A DNA stretch of 52,174 nt from an uncultured Acidobacteriota bacterium (GTDB taxonomy: Bacteria; Acidobacteriota; Terriglobia; Bryobacterales; Bryobacteraceae): NCBI GenBank assembly GCA_902825945.1, contig CADECY010000062.1, forward strand, positions 1 to 52,174. The letters run 5' to 3'. Under the pieces are notes generated by a model that searched no databases, had not been told where the DNA came from, and saw nothing but the letters and a program-made list of their open reading frames with translations. Shown here one piece after another: positions 17,704 to 25,133 of this stretch (within the stretch, counting starts at the first letter, position 1; every line of letters starts with the position of its first letter). The position numbers and the translations under genes are program-made.

Positions 17704-18711
17704 ATGGGGGCGATGTTCACCGCGATGATGACCGTTCTTGCAGCGGCCCTTCTCGCCACGCAGACCGAACAGGACTTCGTCCGCGCGATCCAGGCCAACC
17801 CGCGTGACCCGAAAGCACACGGCGAGTATGCGATTTTTCTACAGCAGCAGGGCCGGACAGTGGAGGCGGTCGCGCACTTCCGGTCCGCCCTCGATCTCGA
17901 CCCGAAATCACCGCTCGCGCCGTTCAATCTGGCGCTGGCGCTGCTGGGGGCGGAACGGCCCGCTGACGCGCTCGCCGTGCTCGACAAGCATCCGGCCCGC
18001 ACCGGCGATTGGCACGCCTTGCGAGGAGCGGTTCTCAATACGCTGGGGAGGCAACCGGAGGCGATTGCGGATCTGAGGCGCGCCGTGGCTATCGATCCTT
18101 CCAATCCCGACACGCTGTACGACCTGGTGATCACGCTGCTGCGCACCGAGGCGAACGCCGAAGCGGCCAAGTACCTCGACCAGGGCCGGGTTCGTTTCGC
18201 GAAAGTGGGCAAGATCCATGCCGCCGCTGGAGCGCTCGCCTACGCGACGGGGAAGAACGAACAAGCCGCCCGTGCCTATGAGACGGCGGTGAAACTCGAA
18301 CCCGCCGCGGCGGACTTTCACGCCTCGCTGGGCGACGTCTACGACGCCACGGGCGATTTGGCGAAGGCGGAAGCGGCGTACCGGAGATCGCTCGCGCTCG
18401 ATGGGTCCGTGGCGGCGGTGCATGTCAAACTCGGCAAGAACCAGCTCAAGCGGCAGCATGCGGCGGATGCGGAGGCAGCGTTCCGGAATGCGCTCGGGTT
18501 CGATCCGTCAGACGCCGAGGCACATTTCCAGACGGGGAAGATCGAGGCTGCGCGCGGAGATCATGCCGCGGCGATCGGACATTGGGAGAAAGCCGTGACA
18601 ACGAATCCGGCGCTCAAGGAAGCGTGGTATCAGTTGAGTTTGAGTTACCGGCGTTCGGGCCAGGCGGAGAAGGCGGCCCGCGCCGCCGAGGAGTTCAAGA
18701 AGCTTCCATGA
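17704..18711 (+). CDS. TPR-repeat protein, first gene of a four-gene operon
   Basis: A 335-residue protein with a short hydrophobic N-terminus (MTVLAAALLATQTEQ, a probable signal peptide) and about eight tetratricopeptide repeats (e.g. AVAHFRSALDLDPKSPLAPF and AEAAYRRSLALDGSVAAVHV). It is a likely periplasmic scaffold. There is no Shine-Dalgarno, and a -10-like TATACT lies 7 nt upstream, so translation is probably leaderless. It overlaps the next gene by ATGA. Confidence 0.83.
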   Translation: MGAMFTAMMTVLAAALLATQTEQDFVRAIQANPRDPKAHGEYAIFLQQQGRTVEAVAHFRSALDLDPKSPLAPFNLALALLGAERPADALAVLDKHPARTGDWHALRGAVLNTLGRQPEAIADLRRAVAIDPSNPDTLYDLVITLLRTEANAEAAKYLDQGRVRFAKVGKIHAAAGALAYATGKNEQAARAYETAVKLEPAAADFHASLGDVYDATGDLAKAEAAYRRSLALDGSVAAVHVKLGKNQLKRQHAADAEAAFRNALGFDPSDAEAHFQTGKIEAARGDHAAAIGHWEKAVTTNPALKEAWYQLSLSYRRSGQAEKAARAAEEFKKLP

Positions 18712-19796
18712 GGATTCTCGGGTTCGTTTTCGCGATCGCGGTCTTCGGCCAGGAGGCGTTCCAGGTTGGCTCGCTTCCCGCCGAGCGAGTGGTCGTCTAT
18801 CAGGGCGGATACTTTCCGCGCCTCGGGGCGCTGCCATCGGGCGAGTTGCTGGCCTTCTTCAAGACCGGCGCCGCGCACATCGGAAAGGGCGGCCGCGCGT
18901 CGATGTCACGATCGGCGGACGGCGGCAGGACATGGTCCGAGCCGGTAACGGTGTTCGACCGGCCCAATGCCGACGACGGAATCGTCGCAAGCGGCATCGC
19001 GCGGGATGGCTCGGTGATGGTCGCGGCGGTTTCCTATACGTGGAATGGCGACCGCTACACGACCGAGGGCTGGATCGCGCGCACCTGGTTCCAGCGTTCG
19101 CGTGACGGTGGCCGCACATGGAGCGAACCCGTCGAGGTGAACGTCAAGCCGCTCGATTGGGCCTATCCGTTCGGACACATCCTCGAGGAACCGGACGGCT
19201 CTTTGCTGCTTTCCGGCTACGGCGGACCACTGCCCATCACGCCCGAACGTCCGCAAGCGAGCTTCGTGGTCCGCTCACGCGACGGCGGAAAGACATGGGG
19301 CGATCTCGTGCGAATTGCGCCCGGTCACAACGAAATCACGATGGCGAAACGCCGCGACGGATCGATCCTCGCGATGATGCGGACCGTCGATGGCGCGCGC
19401 TTGAATGCATCGATCAGCGGGGATGGTGGCCGCACATGGTCCGCGCCGGCGCAAGTGACGCAGGATCGCGAGCATCCGGCTGACCTGCTGCGATTGGCGA
19501 ACGGAGATCTGCTGCTCACCTTCGGGCAGCGCAACAAGCCGTTCGGCGTGCAAGCGATGCGCAGCCGCGACGATGGCGCAACCTGGGAGCGCGATTCGCG
19601 CGTGGTGCTCGCGTTCGACGGCGATCACTCCGACCTTGGATATCCGGTAACGATCGAACGGCGCGATGGCCGCTTGGTGACTGTCTACTACATCGTGTAT
19701 GGCGAACGCGATTCGGAAGGCTTGAAAGGAATCGCGTCGAAGAACGCTTTCACCAAGGCGATCATCTGGACTCCGCCGCGATCGTGGAAGCACTGA
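18708..19796 (+). CDS. Secreted sialidase-like (BNR/Asp-box) protein
   Basis: A 362-residue exported protein (MRILGFVFAIAVFGQ) of the exo-sialidase/BNR superfamily. Five Asp boxes are visible: SRSADGGRTWSEP, QRSRDGGRTWSEP, VRSRDGGKTWGD, SISGDGGRTWSAP and MRSRDDGATWER, consistent with a six-blade propeller. The ATG at 18708 overlaps the preceding TGA, and the frame upstream only mirrors the TPR gene. True sialidase activity is not assured, because the arginine triad cannot be confirmed by eye. It may be a glycoside hydrolase or a binding protein. Confidence 0.83.
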   Translation: MRILGFVFAIAVFGQEAFQVGSLPAERVVVYQGGYFPRLGALPSGELLAFFKTGAAHIGKGGRASMSRSADGGRTWSEPVTVFDRPNADDGIVASGIARDGSVMVAAVSYTWNGDRYTTEGWIARTWFQRSRDGGRTWSEPVEVNVKPLDWAYPFGHILEEPDGSLLLSGYGGPLPITPERPQASFVVRSRDGGKTWGDLVRIAPGHNEITMAKRRDGSILAMMRTVDGARLNASISGDGGRTWSAPAQVTQDREHPADLLRLANGDLLLTFGQRNKPFGVQAMRSRDDGATWERDSRVVLAFDGDHSDLGYPVTIERRDGRLVTVYYIVYGERDSEGLKGIASKNAFTKAIIWTPPRSWKH

Positions 19797-19798
19797 TC

Positions 19799-20821
19799 AT
19801 GCCGCGGTTGGCGCTGGCGCTGGCCGTGCTCAGCGCCGCCGCGCAGGAGCCGCCCGAGGCGATGGCGCTAGCGCGGCAGGCTTACGAATCGGTGCGGGCG
19901 GGCAACCCCGAGGACGCCGCCGCCAAGCTGCGCGAAGCAGCGAAGCTCGCACCCGCGAATCCGCTCTATCGATCCGCCCTCGGCGGAATCTTCAAGAGGC
20001 AAGGCAAACTCGTGGCGGCCGACATCGAGTTCAAGGAGGCTCTGAAGCTCGATCCCGCCAATCCGGCATTACTGCTCGAATCGGCGGTGATCGGCGCGGA
20101 TCTGCGGCAATTCGAAGCAGCACGAGCGTCGCTCGTGAAGCTCGTTGCATTGCAGCCGGAGCACGTGGCCGCGCGCGACCTGCTCGAAACGGTGTCGCTC
20201 GACTGGGGCGCGGAATTGGCCGGACTGCGGCGATATCGCATCGGGCTCCAACTCGCGCAAGACACGGCGAAGCGCTATCCGAAGTCGGCGCGCGTACACT
20301 TGATGCTCGGCCTGTTCGAGTCGCGCAATCAACAGAACCTAGCAGCGGTGGCCGCGTACCAGAAGGCGCTCGCGCTCGATCCTTCGTCGGCGGATGCGAG
20401 CGTGGGGCTTGGGATCGCGCAATCGAGCGCCGGTCTGATTACGGAGGCTCGCGCGACGTTCGAAGCTGGCCTGCGGAAATTCCCGCAAGATCCGGCCCAT
20501 CATCAAGCCTACGGAGTGCTGCTCGTCAAGATGGCCGAGTCGGGCGCGGCGCCCGAAGCCAAGGCTCGCGAGGCTCTCGAAACCGCGTTGCGCTTGGATC
20601 CCGCGTTGCCTGAACCACACTATCAGTTGGGAAATTTCGCACTCGCGGCTGATCGCGCGGCCGATGCGATCGCACACCTCGAAGCTTCCGCGAAGAACGG
20701 GCTCGATGATTCTAGGATCCACTGGGCGATGTCGCGCGCGTTGCGGCGGCTGGGCAAGTCCGAAGAAGCGGCGCGCCATCTCGTACTGTTTCAGGCACGC
20801 AAGAAGGCGGAGCAGCCATGA
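19799..20821 (+). CDS. TPR-repeat protein, third gene of the operon
   Basis: A 340-residue exported TPR protein (MPRLALALAVLSAAAQEPP signal) with repeats such as LYRSALGGIFKRQGKLVAAD, AAVAAYQKALALDPSSADAS and PHYQLGNFALAADRAADAIA. ATG 19799 starts 2 nt after the sialidase-like stop and is preferred to the in-frame GTG at 19784, because the signal peptide begins there. It overlaps the following ASPIC/UnbV gene by ATGA. Confidence 0.83.
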   Translation: MPRLALALAVLSAAAQEPPEAMALARQAYESVRAGNPEDAAAKLREAAKLAPANPLYRSALGGIFKRQGKLVAADIEFKEALKLDPANPALLLESAVIGADLRQFEAARASLVKLVALQPEHVAARDLLETVSLDWGAELAGLRRYRIGLQLAQDTAKRYPKSARVHLMLGLFESRNQQNLAAVAAYQKALALDPSSADASVGLGIAQSSAGLITEARATFEAGLRKFPQDPAHHQAYGVLLVKMAESGAAPEAKAREALETALRLDPALPEPHYQLGNFALAADRAADAIAHLEASAKNGLDDSRIHWAMSRALRRLGKSEEAARHLVLFQARKKAEQP

Positions 20822-22419
20822 GGCTCGCCTTTTTCGCCGCGGCCTTGCTGTGGCGCGACATCACTCCGGGGTCGGGCGTCACGTGGCGCCATTTCAACGG
20901 CATGTCACCCGATCGCTTCCTCGTCGAGTCGACCACGGGCGGAGTGGCGTTCCTCGATTTCGACGGCGATGGCTTGCAGGATCTGTTGTTGGTCAATGGC
21001 GGCGAAACTCCGCGGGGCCGATCGGCGCAGCCGGTGCTGCACGCTCTCTACCGCAATCTCGGGAACGGGAAGTTCGCCGATGTGACAGCACGCGCCGGAA
21101 TCGGCAAGACTGCGTTCTACGGTATGGGCGCGGCAGCGGCTGATTTCGACAATGACGGAGATCCGGACATCTACCTCACGGGATTCCCGTCGAGCGCGCT
21201 GTTCCGGAACAACGGCGATGGCACGTTCACCGATATCACCGGACAAGCCCGTGTCGCCAACGGAGGCGAGTGGGGAACTTCGGCCGCGTGGTTCGACTTC
21301 GACAACGACGGGCGGCTCGACCTGTTCGTCGCCAACTACGCCGAGTTCTCGTACAACGACACGCGCCGGTGCGAGTTCGAAGGCAAGCCCGTCTACTGCG
21401 CGCAGACGGCCTACAAAGGGCGTCCCGCGCGCCTCTATCGCAACAACGGCGACGGCACCTTCGCCGATGTCAGCGCCACGACCGGGGTGGCCGGACTACC
21501 GGGCAGAGCCCTCGGCGTGGTGGCGATCGACTACGATGGCGACGGCTTCACCGATTTGTTCGTCGCGCGCGATGCGTCACCGAATCTTCTGCTGCGCAAC
21601 CGCGCGGGCAAGAGCTTCGAGGATGTGGGCTTGTTGGCGGAGGTGGCCTATAGTCCCGACGGAGTCGCGCGGGCGGGCATGGGTGTCGATGCGGGCGACC
21701 TCAATGGTGACGGCACGCCCGATTTCGTGGTGACGAACTTCGACAGCGAGTATCACGCGCTCTACTTGAACCCGGGCCGGCTGCCTTTTCGCGAAGCGAC
21801 CGTCTCGTCACGTCTTGCCGAATTCACCAAGCCCTATGTCGGATGGGGCGTGCGCATGCTCGATCACGATAACGACGGCGCGCTCGACCTCTTCATCGTC
21901 AACGGACACTTGCACGAGATGATCGAGCGCTCGAATCGAACGGTGAGCTATCGCGAACCGCCGCTGCTGTTGGCCAACGATGGCCGCGCGCGTTTCTCGC
22001 GTATCGATGCGGGTCCGGTGTTTCGGACCGGATACCTGGGCCGCGGCATGGCCTCCGCCGATTTCGACAACGATGGCGCGGTGGATGCGGCGTTCGTCTC
22101 GTTGAACGATCCACCGGTGATCCTGCGCAACGAGTCCGCCGCCGGCCGCCAGTGGCTGGGTGCGCGGCTGCGCGGAACCGTGTCGAATCGTGACGCGATC
22201 GGTGCGCGGATCACGCTGCGGCAGGGGGCGCGAACGTTGACCCGCTGGATCACCGGCGGCGGCAGCTTCCTGGCGTCGCACGACCGGCGGGTTGTCTTCG
22301 GACTCGGCGGCGTTGGCGCGCCTTGCGATTTGGAGATTCGGTGGCCATCGGGAGTCACGCAACGCGTCACCGGACTCGCGCCGGGGCGCTATCACGACAT
22401 CACGGAACCCGCTCGATGA
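20818..22419 (+). CDS. CRTAC1-like FG-GAP/ASPIC-UnbV protein
   Basis: A 533-residue exported protein. It has at least six FG-GAP/VCBS-type calcium-binding loops: FLDFDGDGLQDLLLVNG, DFDNDGDPDIYLTG, DFDNDGRLDLFVANY, DYDGDGFTDLFVARD, DLNGDGTPDFVVTN and DHDNDGALDLFIVNG. The C-terminal ASPIC/UnbV domain includes NRDAIGARITLRQGA, GGGSFLASHDRRVVFGLG and LEIRWPSG. CRTAC1-type proteins occur with TPR proteins in Acidobacteria and Planctomycetes and bind extracellular matrix in animals; the bacterial role is unknown. It is the last gene of the operon. Confidence 0.9.
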   Translation: MRLAFFAAALLWRDITPGSGVTWRHFNGMSPDRFLVESTTGGVAFLDFDGDGLQDLLLVNGGETPRGRSAQPVLHALYRNLGNGKFADVTARAGIGKTAFYGMGAAAADFDNDGDPDIYLTGFPSSALFRNNGDGTFTDITGQARVANGGEWGTSAAWFDFDNDGRLDLFVANYAEFSYNDTRRCEFEGKPVYCAQTAYKGRPARLYRNNGDGTFADVSATTGVAGLPGRALGVVAIDYDGDGFTDLFVARDASPNLLLRNRAGKSFEDVGLLAEVAYSPDGVARAGMGVDAGDLNGDGTPDFVVTNFDSEYHALYLNPGRLPFREATVSSRLAEFTKPYVGWGVRMLDHDNDGALDLFIVNGHLHEMIERSNRTVSYREPPLLLANDGRARFSRIDAGPVFRTGYLGRGMASADFDNDGAVDAAFVSLNDPPVILRNESAAGRQWLGARLRGTVSNRDAIGARITLRQGARTLTRWITGGGSFLASHDRRVVFGLGGVGAPCDLEIRWPSGVTQRVTGLAPGRYHDITEPAR

Positions 22420-22571
22420 GGTTAGGTACGGTAACTAACTCTCCAAATGGGGGACCGGCTCGGTCTCTACGAAGTCGCCGCCCCGCTCGGCGCGGTCGCG
22501 CGAGCCCGGACGGTTGCATCGATTGAGGCACGCTCGCCAGGTCCCGGCCAACTCCCTCGCGGACCGCGCTT
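22420..22571. other. Gap after the TPR/ASPIC operon
   Basis: No intact gene is seen. This is the start of a 1.45-kb graveyard reaching 23874. An imperfect GTTAG/CTAAC inverted repeat occurs at about 22423-22441 without a T tract. Confidence 0.4.
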
Positions 22572-22980
22572 TCACCGCACCAGACGAAAGAAATCACCAT
22601 ACCGGGACACCGGCTCATCCGCGGTCAGAAGAACCAACCGGTCCACCTGAGCCTGGGCAACCAGCTATCCGGTCGAACGGGTCACGTGGTGCCACGGCAG
22701 CATGGCTGACCTGCCTCACCTGGCTCTGCCGTCAACGGAAGACTCTCAAACGTCCCCGCCCCCAGCCGGCCCTAGAAATCCTCGGGCACCCGCAGTTTTC
22801 CCAAGCTCACCTTCAGCCAAATCTCCCACAGGCTCACCGCGCTCACGAACAACGTGTTTCCCGGATCGCTGATCATCTTGCGGGCCTCTCCGGATAGCAG
22901 CGGGCTGTTCGCGAGCCACCAGAGGACAAGGTGGGTATCGAGCAGAATCCTCGAGTCCCCGGTTCCTTCAGCGGTCGATC
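22572..22980 (-). pseudogene. VapC-type PIN-domain toxin remnant
   Basis: Reading the minus strand gives a PIN/VapC protein in pieces. ILLDTHLVLWWLANSP and VSAVSLWEIWLKVSLGKL occur at ~22947-22772 and end at a TAG. After frame changes, FESLPLTAE, VSHAAVAPRDPFDR and then LVAQAQVDRLVLLTADEPVS run to a TGA at 22572. These match the family's LLDTH-LLWWL, SA-S-WEI--K, L-HRDPFDRLL-AQA and L-T-D landmarks in order. At least three lesions are needed. PIN toxins are Mg2+-dependent RNases. A sequence just upstream (GGFTQSVDRPLKEP) could be the tail of its antitoxin, but that is weak. Confidence 0.82.
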
Positions 22981-23101
22981 AACGGACTGGGTGAAGCCGC
23001 CGGGAGTGCCGGCGGCAGCGAGAGCCGGTGAAGTTGTCTCCCGGATCCGGGTAGCCTCGAATGCAAGTATTCAGTTTCCGTCCGGAAGAAGATCATGACT
23101 T

Positions 23102-23780
23102 CCGCCGCGGGTGCGATTGGACTCCTGGAAGGCTATCGCTGAGAAGCTCGGTCGAAGTGTGTGAACCGTGCAAAGGTGGGATGCGGCGGAGGAGGGGCTG
23201 CCGTTTCACCGTCTCCAATTGCAGCACAGGGGCACGTATTTGCCTATGAAGACGAGTTGGACGCCTGGTGGCAATCGCGCTCGCAAAGGCTTTCTTCCCA
23301 GCCACCCGAACGAGAGATCGTGCCAGCCGAACCGGTCGCGCCGCCCAAGCATGTCCACTCTCGTGCCATCGCGGCGGCCGGACTTGCCGGAGCGGCACTT
23401 CTGACCGTTTTCCTCGTGACTCGGCCAACAGTTCGCGGTTCCGCTGGCGACGTTCGAAACACGATGAGAAGCAGCCCACGTTTCCGCTGATGGTTCCCAG
23501 TTCGCTTTCTCGTCCAACTACACGCTCGGGACTTGGACATCTGGGTGAAGGCGGTGAGAGGGGAAACCATGAAGCGTTTGACGACGCATCCACACGTCGA
23601 TCACCATCCCCGCTGGTCTCGGGACGGCAAGTTGATTGCGTTGTGGCGGAGAGTGCCGCAAGCCGAGGTTTCGGAGTTGATCCTGATCCCACCCGAGGGC
23701 GGACCCGAGCGGAGAATCTCAAAGTCCCTGATCCCTATCTATCAAGACTGGACCCCCGACAGTCGGGCTCGGATATCTGA
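23102..23780 (+). pseudogene. Decayed HTH-TM-TolB-type regulator
   Basis: Fragments in several frames reconstruct an Acidobacteria-type membrane regulator. RLDSWKAIAEKLGRSV-stop-TVQRWDAAEEGLPFHRL is the HTH, with TGA 23162-23164 where relatives have Arg, a one-base CGA change. After a frameshift comes VFAYEDELDAWWQSRSQRL, then a membrane helix (AIAAAGLAGAALLTVFLVT). Beyond further breaks, VSADGSQFAFSSN, DLDIWVKAVRGETMKRLTTH and HPRWSRDGKLIALW are TolB/WD40-type propeller blades. Only about two of the expected blades remain, so the 3' end is also deleted. Confidence 0.82.
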
Positions 23781-23859
23781 AGCGGTCAATCAATGGACAG
23801 GGGAGCGCTCAGCGCGGCCCCGTGATTGCACCCCGCGGTTAGAACTCCATCTCCCGTGA

Positions 23860-23865
23860 TACAGT
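23860..23865 (+). promoter_or_regulatory. -10-like TACAGT for the esterase gene
   Basis: TACAGT ends 9 nt before the ATG at 23875, giving a very short leader without a Shine-Dalgarno. Confidence 0.33.
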
Positions 23866-23874
23866 CTCGATGAG

Positions 23875-24741
23875 ATGCGTCACCTGCACTCCGCAACCGT
23901 TCTCCTCTTCGGCGTGATCACCGCCACCGCCGAGCCGCGCATCGAGCGCGATATCCCCTACGCACAGCCGAAGAACGAGCGGCAACTCCTCGACGTCTAC
24001 GCGCCCCAATCGGGCTCGAAGCTGCCTGTCGTGGTGTGGGTTCACGGCGGCGGCTGGATGCGCGGCGCCAAGAACGAAGTGGACCACAAGCCCACCGCGC
24101 TCGTCGATAAGGGATTCGTCTTCGTGCCGATGAACTACCGGTTCTTTCCGAACGTCAAGATGGGCGATATCATTCGCGACGTGGCCAAGGCCACCGGCTG
24201 GGTCCACGCCAACATCGCGCGTTACGGCGGCGATCCGAACCGGCTCTTCCTGATGGGCCACTCGGCTGGCGCGCAACTGGCCGCGATCCTGTGCACGGAC
24301 TTCCAATATCTCGCCGCCGAAAAGGTCCCGAAGAAAGCGATCATCGGCTGCGTCCCGGTCGATGGCGACACCTACGACGTTCCCTTGCAGGTAGCCACCG
24401 CGGTGGCGCGCCGGAAGAGCCTGAATCAGCCGGATCCGAAGTATGGACATCCGGAGAAGTTCGGCGACCTCGGCCTCCAGCGAGCCTACTCGGCGGTGAC
24501 GCACGTGGCGCGCAACAAGGGCATCCCGCCATTCCTGATCCTGCATGTGGCAGACCACACCGACACGAGCGCGCAGGCCCATCGCTTGTGGAACGCGCTC
24601 GATCAGGCCGGGATTCGCGCGAAGGTGTTCGGCGCGATGGGCACCGACCACGTGAAGCTGGACCGCGATCTCGGCGTCACGGGCGATCCGGCGACGAAAG
24701 AGCTGTTCGAGTTCGTGGACGGGATCGTGGGGAAGCGATAG
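23875..24741 (+). CDS. Secreted alpha/beta-hydrolase (esterase/HSL-like)
   Basis: A 288-residue hydrolase with a probable signal peptide (ATVLLFGVITATAEP). The HGGGW oxyanion motif occurs in VVVWVHGGGWMRGAKN. The nucleophile elbow is GHSAGAQLAA, and Asp and His candidates occur in VADHTDTSAQ and GTDHVKLDRDLG. It is most like BD-FAE/carboxylesterase family enzymes that deacylate esters or sugars. It stands alone between the graveyard and a DUF4242 gene. Confidence 0.87.
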   Translation: MRHLHSATVLLFGVITATAEPRIERDIPYAQPKNERQLLDVYAPQSGSKLPVVVWVHGGGWMRGAKNEVDHKPTALVDKGFVFVPMNYRFFPNVKMGDIIRDVAKATGWVHANIARYGGDPNRLFLMGHSAGAQLAAILCTDFQYLAAEKVPKKAIIGCVPVDGDTYDVPLQVATAVARRKSLNQPDPKYGHPEKFGDLGLQRAYSAVTHVARNKGIPPFLILHVADHTDTSAQAHRLWNALDQAGIRAKVFGAMGTDHVKLDRDLGVTGDPATKELFEFVDGIVGKR

Positions 24742-24841
24742 GTTGCGCTCCACCCAGGACGGCCAACCGCAAGCAACGATCGCCCTGGTGGCACGAACCA
24801 AGCCGATCGCCCGGTGATTACGGCCGGGCCGCGGGAGCCGC

Positions 24842-24847
24842 TATAAT
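24842..24847 (+). promoter_or_regulatory. Consensus -10 (TATAAT) for the DUF4242 gene
   Basis: A perfect TATAAT lies 16 nt before the ATG at 24864. The -35 region 17 bp upstream is poor. The transcript would start near the AAGGAG ribosome site, giving a leader of ~10 nt. Confidence 0.42.
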
Positions 24848-24863
24848 CTCCCGAAGGAGTCAA

Positions 24864-25133
24864 ATGCCCAGATTCGTCATTGAGAGGGAACTCGGCGGAG
24901 TGAAATTGAGCGAAGAGGACCTCCGTCAAGGCGCGTTGAAGTCGCTTGCAGTCTTGCGGGAGATGAGCCCGGGCATTCAGTGGATCACCAGCTTTGTTAC
25001 CGATGACAAGGTCTACTGCATCTATTGGGCGGACGACGAATCCGCGATTCGTGAGCATGGCAGACTAGCCGGCATCCCCGTCGACCGGGTTGCGGCTGTC
25101 AGGCGCATGCTCGAACCCGCTGAATTCGAGTAA
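24864..25133 (+). CDS. DUF4242 small protein
   Basis: An 89-residue protein with the DUF4242 pattern: FVIERELGG, then ALKSLAVLREMSPGIQWITSFV, DDKVYCIYWADDESAIREHG and AGIPVDRVAAVRRMLEP. Relatives form ferredoxin-like dimers, and one Streptomyces member binds nickel. A clear AAGGAG precedes ATG 24864. The last 69 bp overlap the tail of the convergent STAND regulator gene. Confidence 0.87.
   Translation: MPRFVIERELGGVKLSEEDLRQGALKSLAVLREMSPGIQWITSFVTDDKVYCIYWADDESAIREHGRLAGIPVDRVAAVRRMLEPAEFE

Noticed and set aside
17650..17820. 57-codon upstream extension of the TonB receptor
   Set aside because: It would precede the signal peptide and runs through the promoter; a strong ribosome site precedes ATG 17649.
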